Assembly (NCBI GenBank): GCA_020086605.1
Contig: JACBWW010000017.1
Coordinates: forward strand, 12,228,126 to 12,292,125
Source of the DNA: Lanius collurio
Taxonomy: Eukaryota; Chordata; Aves; Passeriformes; Laniidae
Reading direction: 5' to 3'
Length of the DNA stretch: 64,000 nt
Shown: positions 14,611 through 22,659 of the stretch, piece by piece
Position numbering within the stretch: position 1 is the first letter of the stretch
How the letters are laid out: each line of letters starts with the position of its first letter
Made by a program: the position numbers and the translations under genes
Notes under the pieces: model-generated
Seen by the model: only the letters and a program-made list of their open reading frames with translations
Database searches by the model: none
Told to the model about the DNA's origin: nothing

Positions 14611-17600
14611 CTCGTGCAAAAGAAACAGTCACAAAGCTTCAGTTATGTTTTGGAATTTAAATATCACAAGTTATAATCAAATTTCATTAAAACAGCCTAC
14701 ACTGCACAATAGCACACAATTCAGCAAAAGATTTCATGCTATGTATATTTACACTCTCCAGTTGTTACTTTAAGCAATTCAGTAATAGCAGGGCATGAAG
14801 CAAGCAAAGTTTCAAAGTCTCTTAAACAAAAATGTAGTGAAACATGCAGTATTTTCTTCACAACAAGAAACAATTGAGTACAGGTGTCTTAACTGAACTA
14901 GCCTTTTCTGTATAAAGTTCTACTGTGCATCTTAGTGGGTCATTCTGCTCCATATAGTTCAGTAAGTATCCCTTTACCCTTCTTCTACCAAGAGTTGCAT
15001 CTCACATTTTTGCTCTTAAATTATATATACATTTATATATCTCCCTTTCATTATTCCCAAAGCTACTCTACTTATGTGGCCTCTTTATTTTCTTCCTGTA
15101 CACCATATCATGTCATTCATGCATTTAAAAAAACCTAAAACAGCCTTCCAGCCTCAACCATGAGAGCCCCAAAATCTCTGTATTTCCCTTTTTCTTTAAT
15201 GGAAACATTTTTCCAAATCTACAAGGCCCTCCATAGTTCTATTACCCATAAACAATGCTGGCTTTAAGTCCCTATTTGTTACTGTTAAGAAACTTCACAC
15301 TCAGTTGGTCTCATAAGACCCCCTAATCTCTTCAAACCCCACACTTGCCTATAGCAGCTGACCTAAAAACAAGAGATGCACTGAGGGAGGGAAGCTGTTC
15401 ATTATGTTTTAAATACTTGCACACAGAGACAATGCCCTCATGCACAGGGACCTGAAAGACAGAACAAAGTTAAGGCAGTTTTTTTATATGCTGAATGTAG
15501 AAGTACTCTTAGGAAACCAAGGATGTGACAAAAACTTGCAATTACTCCATCGTGCTTAGTCCAAGGTAAACTTGGAAGTCTCTCTCCAGAGAACGACTGT
15601 CTCTGTACACAGTCTCTTTCCACAGAAACCATGCAGTAAGCAACTTTAAAAAATGCTTTGTTTGCACTGTTTCAGAATGGAGGGCTTACCCGTAACACAT
15701 TTTAAAACCTTAACTGAATTTCTTACCATGGATTACAATTCTACAAAAGGTTCTGCCATGAATATTACAAAAATAAGCTGTTACAAAAAATATCTTTATA
15801 CACGTACTACAGATATTAATAGGAGGTGGTTCTACCATTTTTGATTAATTAAATTTCAATCAATTCCTGCCCTTGTATTTTAAATGTGTACACTTAAATC
15901 TTGAAATGACATTTGAATAACATTCTGCATTTACCACAAAGACATGAACCAATCATGACTAAATCAGCATGCTACACCACTGAATCCTCCTGTTTCACTT
16001 CAGAGCTAAAATTACTAAGAGATGTATAGGAGTTCTTTCTATACATTAAGTTGAGAAGGAGAGATCAGGTTAAATCAGCTTTATGTTCAGCAGTAATACT
16101 CCAGATTTATGTCCTATTTTGTTTTCTGAGGTATGAGAGAAGAGATTGTTTGTTTGGGACTTTAATTCAGTTTTGGAAAATAAATACTAGAGATGTTTTG
16201 ATGAGATTGGCTTTGTTAGGTTCAGGTAGATCATGGGAAGGCCGTAACACCTGTAACAGTTTCAAATCAAGCAGCACCAATTTTAAAATAATGCACAGCA
16301 ATTAAAAAAATAAAAACAACCCAAGTTTTTTTCCTCCTCTCTGAAGAATGTAAAAAGAAAACAAGACACACAATTACAGTAGTATCTAAGCCAATTAATA
16401 CTCTTCAGTCATATTAAGGCTTAGATGAAAAATGTTAGCCCTTCAGTAATTTCTTTTCTCCTCTGTATGTCTCTAATTGCAAAACTAAGGGAATACTATG
16501 GCAATAGCAGCCCTCCAGTGTAGTTCAGTAGACAAGAGAACACAGTAAATTATTATGTCTTTTGCATATTAGCAATATGCAAATGTCTGTTATACTAAAG
16601 CATTTCACCTATATTCTAACACCTACCTTCAATTCATACTGACAGAAATATTCAGTACATCAAAGACAAATTGATATCCTTCTGCCCACATCTGCTTAGC
16701 TTTGGTTTACTATGTACAGTACACAGGTTTTAACATAACTTTGGTTGTTCTGAATGTATTTTACAAAGGTGAAACTGCGGCCAAACTAACCTTACTTAGG
16801 ACAGACACAAAAAATAAAAATTACTTATTTACATTAAACAGTACAAATGTTCAACTTTTAAAATTAGTAATTTCCCTTGGACTGTTGAAGACTACTTCCT
16901 TTTTCAGTTTGTTAACATACGATGTGCAAAAACCTGCTTTCAGATCAGAATAAACGAAACTTTTCACTGTCTAAACCAGGAAAAGGTACAGTGGGATGGT
17001 GTTCCCTCCATTTACAAAACTACAAATAATTAATTTTCCTTCATCCTTACTGTATGCATACATGCTGCAGACCATTCCCCAACTATTAAATCCAGCTGGA
17101 TTCTGTAAGAACTTTAGAATGTCTTTCCTATATTTTAACACTTCCAACACACAAATAAGTAAATGTACTCCCCACATAGAGCCTCATTCTCCAGATGTTT
17201 TCATATATGCAAAATTCCACTAATTCAGCTCAGTTGAAGCAGAAAGAAATCACCAACTGTAGCAAAAGCAAGTAGAATTGCAAGAGTATGTAGGACTAGT
17301 ATCTTTGGACAGGTGAACAGGAAATAAAAGAGGACACCTCTGGGTCATGAGAAGCAGCACAGAATAGCAGCATATGGGCATTGCACATGCATTTAATTCT
17401 GATATTACCACATTTTCAATTGTGATCAGATACAATTAAAATCAGTGTACTAACAAAAGAGGCATGTTTTTTAATCCACCTACACACTTCTCTGACATTA
17501 CCAGTGGTCTACAGAGCCTTTGCATTAAGTCAAAGATGAAAAAAACAAATAGGATTTTTAAGAACAACTGGGTACCATGAACACATTTGTGGTGTGGAAC

Positions 17601-18529
17601 TAGTATTTCCTAAAAAGGTACTTGAAAGGTATTTCCTTTATTTTACTTTAACTATTATATCTAGTGAAACAAGTGCAACAATAAATGTGTATGTACATCA
17701 GAATTTGTCAGCTTTACACAGAACAAAGAAGCACCGAGTTAAAACTCCAAATTCTCTACTTGAATACTTCACTTTGTAACTTCACACAAAGACCAATTAA
17801 GAAAACAAAAAACCACTTTTCCAAATTCAGACAATAATCGCAATTTTCTAAACTCTGTCTGTTTGTTATCTTAACACTGTTTATTACCTGGAAAATCCTA
17901 TTTTTTTTTCTAGGAAGCAGGGATACAAAATAAGATCAGTGATATTACTACTGTCTATAAACCTGTAAAAACACAGGAGGCTGACTTGATTGTGAACACA
18001 CTTCTTAAAGCTCCTGTCAAGAAAGGCTCTAGAAAATGCCACCTTTTATTATCATTTATTAAGAGTTCTACATAGCAGCTAAATACAAAGAAGCTTTTTT
18101 CATTTCTGATGGGGTTTAGTCTACAGAGAATGTACCTACACAGTACAGCACCACAATACCCAAAGTTATTAAAAAGGATGCAGAACAGCCAACATCTACT
18201 GCTAATGAAAAATCCAGAAAACTATCTATTTCACATTATCAAATGTTGCAGTATGTCTAAAATAAATGAGACATACTACTTTAAAAAAAAGGGTTTATTT
18301 AATCTTTGAGGCTACAAGGAAAACTAGCATACCTGTAAAAATCAGAAAATTAATAGGTTTTACAGAGCCTAATTGATTGTTTCCAATTGAATTCCCATTT
18401 TGGGTCCACTGCAGTCTTCCTAGCAGAGTACCAAGCACATTTAGTGCAAGACATCACCTGAGTGATAATGCCTAATTTTAATGAGAAATTAGTGATTGCT
18501 TAAGTAAAAGTTTGTTAAAGATAACTCAC

Positions 18530-18725
18530 CACCATCCCTCTCTCTAACTCTGTGAGTATGCACACTTTTTGCTTTACTGTGCCCTGTGTTGTCACCGTAT
18601 TTGTTTTCAGGGCTGTCAGAGCGCCGCAGCATTTTATTTGGTGGTGAAGGATCTGTGGTGTCTCGCATCTTGTCATGACGGTGATCACCACCACTGGGGT
18701 GACTCTTGGATGAGTACTTAAGAGC
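18530..18725 (-). CDS. WAC: WAC exon 3 (coding, residues 27-91)
   Basis: Minus-strand internal exon of 196 bp, flanked by a pyrimidine-rich acceptor ending TTGCAG (just above 18,725) and the donor GTGAGT (below 18,530). It starts in phase 0 with [10 protein letters not shown], runs through [19 protein letters not shown] and ends at RVRERDG plus one base of the next glycine codon. This is the conserved basic, Ser/Pro-rich N-terminal segment of WAC, a WW-domain adaptor with a C-terminal coiled coil. WAC acts in the nucleus, where it links RNA polymerase II to the RNF20/RNF40 H2B ubiquitin ligase; roles in checkpoint signalling and autophagy are also reported. A few substitutions relative to my memory of human WAC (for example GGDHRHDKM) fit an avian orthologue. 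The WW-domain exons are outside the window. Confidence 0.97.
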
Positions 18726-20094
18726 CTGCAACAGATCACAAGAAAACAGGCATTCATATTAAAAATAAAATTTTGGGATTTTTTGGGTTTTTTTTGAAAG
18801 TACTTTTGAAAGTTAATTAATTTTAATTCCTTATTACAAAAAAAAATCAGCATTAATCTTTCCAGTTTTAATTACCTACATTAAAGCAACAAGTTCTGTA
18901 ATTAGAACTCAAACCACTTTCTCCCACTATTGTAGCCAATGTAACACTTGCTCTTAGGAAGAACCTAGTTTATCTTTTCACTGATAGACTACACACTTTC
19001 TGCAGTAAATGGGCCACAGTTCTTCCACACCTCTGGAAGAACAAGTCTCCTTGTTATTAGGACTACAAACTTATAGTGAATCAGTGTAAACCTTGAATAT
19101 GTCCTCTGTACTCTAGCAAACACCATTCCATTTCACCATTACCTTGAACCTCAGTGATGTTTTTTTCAGTACTAACATCCCTGTCACAGATGTAATTAAA
19201 AAAAAAAAAGAATTCTAGGGGGTCAAAACATGTAATGTGACAATTCATTTTGAAGTCTTTACCAAAAATTACATGTTTGCCTCACTTTGACTTGCGTGGT
19301 TTTGCAGTGTGAAATCCTGAAGTGTTTACATTTACATGAACTGTCACTGACAGCTGCCTTGGACTGCTGTACTGCACTTCAGTGATTCAAATACACAGAA
19401 ATGCAGTAGGAGAGTTCAATTCAGGGCCTAAGTAGAGCAATACCACAACATACAGCTTTCCAAAGACTCAAACCTCAACAATTCGGTTTTCTCAATAGAC
19501 ACAGCAAAGAAGCACAGTATCCACCTTACAGAAACTGAGGCTGCTGTCAGTAGCTCAAGGATTTGATTGTTTCTGAACATGCCTAGCAGCTGGCAACTGC
19601 AGAAATTAAGCTTCAATCACAACTCCAAGTTGGTCAGGGTCTAAACCCGTGCCGTGCTCAGGTTACAGCCCACAGCAGCAGTTTTGGGGAGAATAAAGGA
19701 CTTTGGGGAGGGGGTGGGGGCGTGGAAGAACAAGACTCCTTTTGTTTTTAGAAAAAAAAAAACATTCACCGCCCTGGGTCTCCACTCCACAGTAGATAAC
19801 CCCGGCTCCCTCTCTTGCCCCTCGCACCCTCCCGGACTCCCAGGCCTGAGCCCCGCACGGGTCGCAGTAGGCCGCTCCTGCTCGCCCCGGCTCCGTAGGC
19901 CTCGGCCGAGCATCGGGGCCCCGTTCCCTGCGCCAGGGCCGCCGCCGCCTCCCCACCCCGCGGCCCCGGGCCCAGAGCGCCGCCAGGGGCCGGACCGGGG
20001 CGGCCGCGGCACCGCGGCCTGCGGCGGCCGCCGGAGCCTCCGCTGGAGTAGCTCCCCCCCACTTCCCCTGCTCCTCCTCCCGGCCCGGCGGTAC
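18726..20094 (-). other. WAC: WAC intron 2
   Basis: Intron of about 1.37 kb between WAC exons 2 and 3. It runs from the donor GTACC just below 20,095 to the acceptor TTGCAG at 18,726-18,731. The half nearest exon 2 belongs to the CpG island; the half nearest exon 3 is AT-rich with short A/T runs. A plus-strand G-rich run (19,705-19,720) lies here. No other gene is apparent. Confidence 0.95.
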
Positions 20095-20131
20095 CTGGTA
20101 GGGCTGCGAGTCCCCCCTGCGGTCGTGACAG
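20095..20131 (-). CDS. WAC: WAC exon 2 (coding, 37 bp micro-exon)
   Basis: Minus-strand exon of only 37 bp, with acceptor CTCCTCAG above 20,131 and donor GTACC below 20,095. Its first base completes the glycine codon split with exon 1, followed by Cys-His-Asp-Arg-Arg-Gly-Asp-Ser-Gln-Pro-Tyr-Gln, and it ends in phase 0. That peptide is the known WAC continuation between MVMYARKQQRLSDG and ALKYSSK. It is too short to be found as an open frame; both splice sites and phase agree with exons 1 and 3. Confidence 0.96.
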
Positions 20132-20252
20132 CTGAGGAGAGAGCGAAAGAAAGAGAGAGAGGCATTAGCGAGCGCCCGTTACCGGCCCCGCGGCCGGGCC
20201 GAACATGGCGGAGGGGGGGGCGGCCCCACGGGGCCAGGGGGGGTGAATTTAC
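20132..20252 (-). other. WAC: WAC intron 1 (121 bp)
   Basis: A short GC-rich intron from the donor GTAAAT (below 20,253) to the acceptor CTCCTCAG at 20,132-20,139. An intron this short between the first two coding exons is inferred from exact phase agreement: exon 1 ends with two bases of a glycine codon and exon 2 supplies the third. Confidence 0.9.
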
Positions 20253-20293
20253 CCATCACTGAGTCTCTGCTGTTTCCTCGCATACATTACCAT
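20253..20293 (-). CDS. WAC: WAC exon 1, coding part (start codon, residues 1-14)
   Basis: The minus strand reads MVMYARKQQRLSDG from the ATG at 20,291-20,293 to the donor GG/GTAAAT below 20,253. This is the canonical WAC N-terminus. The 41 coding bases are 13 codons plus two bases of the glycine completed by exon 2. The start context is weak at -3 (T) but has G at +4. The reading frame stays open upstream through the GC-rich leader, but I see no upstream in-frame ATG there, so the conserved methionine is the start. Non-coding exon sequence extends to higher coordinates by an unknown amount. Confidence 0.97.
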
Positions 20294-20392
20294 CAATGCC
20301 CGGCCTGTGTGTGTGAGGGTGAGGGGACCAGGAGGGCACGGCCGCGGCCGGGCCACAGGCGCCGAGGGGGGAGGCGGGGGCGGCAGCGCTCC

Positions 20393-20416
20393 GGGGGCAG
20401 GGGTGGGGGAAGGGGG
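20393..20416 (+). other. G-quadruplex-capable run in the WAC leader (plus strand)
   Basis: Four plus-strand G tracts of 5, 4, 5 and 5 separated by loops of 2, 1 and 2 bases. This fits the G3+N1-7 rule with very short loops. It lies about 100 bp upstream of the WAC start codon. WAC RNA would carry the C-rich complement, so the quadruplex would form on the template DNA strand or in an antisense RNA. Confidence 0.8.
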
Positions 20417-20600
20417 CGGCTCGGGCAGCTCGGCTGGAGCGGCGCTCACGGGCCCATCGCCTCGAGAGGGGAGACGCCGGCAGCTCGGCCCCGCGCGCGC
20501 TGAGACACACCGGGAGCACCGACTCGGCCACCGCCTCCCCCCGCCGCGCCCGCCGCCGCCGCCGCTCCAACTACATCCGGGGAACTCAGGCGACGCCGCG

Positions 20601-20893
20601 CTCGGTCAACGTCGGCTCTTTCCGGCTCTTTCCGACGCGCTCCGTCCCCTCTGTCCCCTTTGCTCTCGGGCGACTCTGCCTTCGGTAAACATCGGCTGCC
20701 TCCGCCGAGCTCGACGCCCCTCAGTCCCTCCCTTCGGCAAACATCGGCTGCCTCCGCCGAGCACGACGCCCTTCAGTCCCGCCCTTCGGCAAACATCGGC
20801 TCTTTCCGTAACGCTCAGCCCTCCCTTCCCCTCCCGCCTCGGCCCACTCTCCCGAGCGCTACCTGTCTTCGGAAAACATCGCGGTTTTCCGGA
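20601..20893. repeat. Five-copy promoter element array (52-bp core period)
   Basis: Copies of an element close to TTCGGCAAACATCGGCT followed by a pyrimidine block ending TCCG start at 20,601, 20,681, 20,733, 20,785 and 20,868. The spacings are 80, 52, 52 and 83 bp. The two central intervals form true 52-bp tandem units differing at only a few bases. The outer copies share only the element. Copies 1, 4 and 5 have TTTCCG, an ETS-like core on the minus strand; copies 2 and 3 have CCTCCG. The array lies directly upstream of the WAC leader and probably overlaps or abuts the transcription start region. Confidence 0.85.
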
Positions 20894-21494
20894 GAGACGC
20901 TTCCGCACGGCCGTCAGGGCGGCGCCGCGTTCGTAAGCGCTCGGGTGTTTCCGTGACCCCTCACGGGCCGGCGCGGCCGTTGGCGGGCGCACGGGGCCGG
21001 TTGGCCGAGGGTAGCGCGGCCTCGGTGGCAGAGCTGCTCCCTCGGTGAGGAGGAATCGCGATCCTTCTAGGCAGGTGGGGGCAACAGAGGGAATTGCGGG
21101 GGTGTGGGGAGGGGGGGGAAGAGAGTGGGAGAGAGATAGGAATGGGAAGGTCTCCTCTTACCTACCCCCTCCTCCCCTTCCGCCCGGGCACTCGATGTAC
21201 AGGCAGGAGCCATTTTGTGCACGGCGCGTGTTCCGCAGGGCCGCCCTCGGCGGCGAGGAGGGTGTTAAAATGTCCCTTGGGCGGCGGCCGTGCGGATCGA
21301 GCCTTGACCCTGGTGTGTCCCCTGGGGTGTGAGCGGCGGGCGAGAGGCTCGTCGTGGCTCCGGCATAGGCGTTCCGGGTCACCCTGGTATTTGGGGAGCT
21401 CCGGGCGCTCGGTATGTCGGGAAGATTCTCCGCTGTTGTCAGTGCCTGCTGAGCCCCTCAGGGTGGTGCCCGGTGACAGCACGAGGAGCGATGG

Positions 21495-21745
21495 CTATGA
21501 ACTAAAACACAAGGCGTTTCACCTCAGCATGAGGAAGAACTTCCTCGTGTTGAGGGTGGAAAAGCATTGGAATAGGCTGCCCGGGAAGGGCGTGAAGTCT
21601 GCTTCTGTGGAGACATTCAAAACCCACTTAGATGCGTTCCTTTATCACCTGCTCTAGGTGACCCTGCTTTGCTAGGGGCTTGGACTGAGTGATCTCCAGA
21701 GGTCCTTTCCAACCCTAAGAATTTTGTGATTCTGTAATTCTTGCG
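21495..21745 (+). repeat. CR1 LINE, 3' end fragment
   Basis: A 5'-truncated CR1 copy in plus orientation. It contains 'AGGAAGAACTTCCTCGTGTT', 'GGAATAGGCTGCCCGGGAAG' and 'AGGTCCTTTCCAACCCTAAG', and ends ATTTTGTGATTCTGTAATTCTT, the CR1 terminal repeat type. It lies between the CpG island and the SSNA1-like coding exon, in what would be the first intron of that gene. It explains the open frame running through 21,490-21,657. Confidence 0.92.
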
Positions 21746-22069
21746 CATTTCTGACCAGGCCCTCGAAGTTTGAGGTACAAAGCATCCTATATTATGGATT
21801 GTATAAAAGTATTGTGAAACATATCATGAATACTTTGATACCATTGCCCTGACCGTGTCATAGGAGCCCTCAATTTTCAGTCAAGGTTTAAGAGCAGATG
21901 CAAAATTTTGCCTTGTCCCCCTCCTGAAAAGGGAAGGGATATGGCACATCTCAGAGTGGGCATGTTGCCCTTAAGTAGAGAACCTTGCCCCGTGGCTCCA
22001 TCTGTGCTAGTGAAGCATTATTCATGTTAACACTCTGTTCCTTTGTTTGTTTGTTCTCCTTTAATTGGA

Positions 22070-22116
22070 GTGCAGAAGGCCGCTGCTGAAAGGGGACTTC
22101 AGGGAGTGAGTGCAGA
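22070..22116 (+). promoter_or_regulatory. Putative 3' splice site and 5' UTR of the SSNA1-like gene
   Basis: A pyrimidine-rich tract (CTTTGTTTGTTTGTTCTCC, from about 22,041) precedes TGCAG ending at 22,075. That would make 22,076 the first base of the coding exon and leave a 41-base leader before the ATG. With donor-like sites at 21,045 and 21,075 this would give an intron of about 1.0 kb. The signal is plausible but not strong, because an extra AG lies 5 bases upstream. Confidence 0.45.
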
Positions 22117-22461
22117 ATGACTCAGCAGGGAGCTGTTCTTCAGGGTTACAATAATGAACTAGTGAAATGCATTGAAGATTTATGTATGCAAAAAGAAGAA
22201 CTGAACAAACAAATACAGCAAGCAGAAGATGAAAAGAATAAACTCCAGCATGAAATCCAAGTTCTTAGTGAACAGTTGGAATGTGTATGTGAAAACCTGG
22301 CCCAAAAGGTGGCTTCACGGAATGAGCTTGATAAAATACTTGCTGAAACTGAAGCTGCTTACATGAAGATTTTGGATAGCTCTAGAACTTTACTTAATGT
22401 CCTGAAGAAGGAAGTGGGAAGCTTAAAGCATTCACCAGATCTGAAAACCAATGTAACGTGA
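22117..22461 (+). CDS. SSNA1: SSNA1-like microtubule nucleation factor (single coding exon)
   Basis: An uninterrupted 114-codon frame ends in TGA. The protein begins MTQQGA and continues [13 protein letters not shown], the SSNA1/NA14 N-terminal signature. Residues about 12-105 form one long heptad-patterned coiled coil, including the conserved [18 protein letters not shown] block and [12 protein letters not shown] near the C-terminus. Human SSNA1 is 119 residues; only the divergent C-terminal tail differs in length. SSNA1 self-assembles into filaments, binds microtubules and promotes branching, and localises to centrosomes, basal bodies and the midbody. The start has A at -3. Mammalian SSNA1 is split by introns within its coding region; this copy has none, so it is either a retrogene or an intron-loss form. 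The intact frame and conserved core argue for function. No internal stop or frameshift is seen. Confidence 0.93.
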   Translation: MTQQGAVLQGYNNELVKCIEDLCMQKEELNKQIQQAEDEKNKLQHEIQVLSEQLECVCENLAQKVASRNELDKILAETEAAYMKILDSSRTLLNVLKKEVGSLKHSPDLKTNVT

Positions 22462-22616
22462 AACAGTCAAATGTTTGGACTCTCCAGTGCTAAAATTCCA
22501 CTAGGTGAGAAACATGGTCAGCCACGGAACCTTGCAGCCACAGTATAAGCAGAGAGGGATTTTCTTCCAGTCTTTCTGTATGTTTTATTATTTTCAAATG
22601 CACTAGAAAATAGATA

Positions 22617-22622
22617 AATAAA
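22617..22622 (+). terminator. Polyadenylation signal AATAAA of the SSNA1-like gene
   Basis: AATAAA about 155 bases after the SSNA1-like stop codon, followed within 30 bases by T/G-rich sequence (GTTACTGTTTTGC) that could act as the downstream element. An A-run (TTTAAAAAATC) follows at about 22,640 and could be a decayed remnant of a retrocopied poly(A) tail, but it is short. Confidence 0.65.
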
Positions 22623-22659
22623 GTTACTGTTTTGCTTTAAAAAATCTACTTAATTGAAC

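Larger units (their letters stand above)
1..18529 (-). other. WAC: WAC intron 3 (partial, runs off the left edge)
   Basis: Non-coding AT-rich DNA downstream (in the minus-strand sense) of WAC exon 3. The donor site GTGAGT sits at 18,524-18,529 on the minus strand. I looked for the next WAC exons (serine/asparagine-rich linker, then the WW domain) and saw none, so exon 4 lies beyond position 1. Open frames here are short, overlap on both strands and have no recognisable family. Within it I can support a CR1 fragment (10.8-11.2 kb), a GC-anomalous islet (2.05-2.44 kb) and homopolymer A runs at about 1,228-1,241 and 14,594-14,610. The rest appears to be unique intronic sequence. Confidence 0.9.
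19780..21360. promoter_or_regulatory. CpG island, WAC promoter, probably bidirectional
   Basis: The stretch is very GC-rich with undepleted CpG dinucleotides, unlike the AT-rich DNA on both sides. It covers WAC exons 1 and 2 and extends about 1 kb upstream of the WAC start codon. No TATA box is evident near the expected WAC start site. TTTCCG/CCGGAAA ETS-like cores recur within it. On its far side, the plus strand offers donor-like sites (GTGAGG at 21,045 and CAG/GTGGGG at 21,075) that could end a non-coding first exon of the SSNA1-like gene. Divergent transcription is an inference from layout; the CpG island itself is visible directly. The right border fades gradually and is approximate. Confidence 0.85.

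Noticed and set aside
1..18529. Further WAC exons (WW domain, coiled coil) in the left part of the window
   Set aside because: I looked on the minus strand for the Ser/Asn-rich linker and WW-domain residues and found no matching short exon with splice sites.
20294..20449. Open frame continuing upstream of the WAC start codon, giving a proline-rich N-terminal extension
   Set aside because: The extension would start at GTG, with no in-frame ATG seen nearby; the conserved WAC N-terminus begins at the ATG at 20,293. The open frame is expected in GC-rich DNA with few stop codons.
19654..20936. Long open frames of about 200 codons on the plus strand in the CpG island (19,654-20,262 and 20,307-20,936)
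   Set aside because: They overlap WAC exons on the other strand, encode Pro/Arg/Gly-rich low-complexity sequence and have no recognisable domain; high GC removes stops by chance.
21094..21657. 187-codon plus-strand frame upstream of the SSNA1-like gene
   Set aside because: Its second half is a translated CR1 3' end and its first half is CpG-island sequence, so it is not a gene.
22061..22657. TTAATTG before and after the SSNA1-like copy as a target-site duplication
   Set aside because: Only seven AT-rich bases match (near 22,061 and 22,651), which is expected by chance; it cannot prove retroposition.
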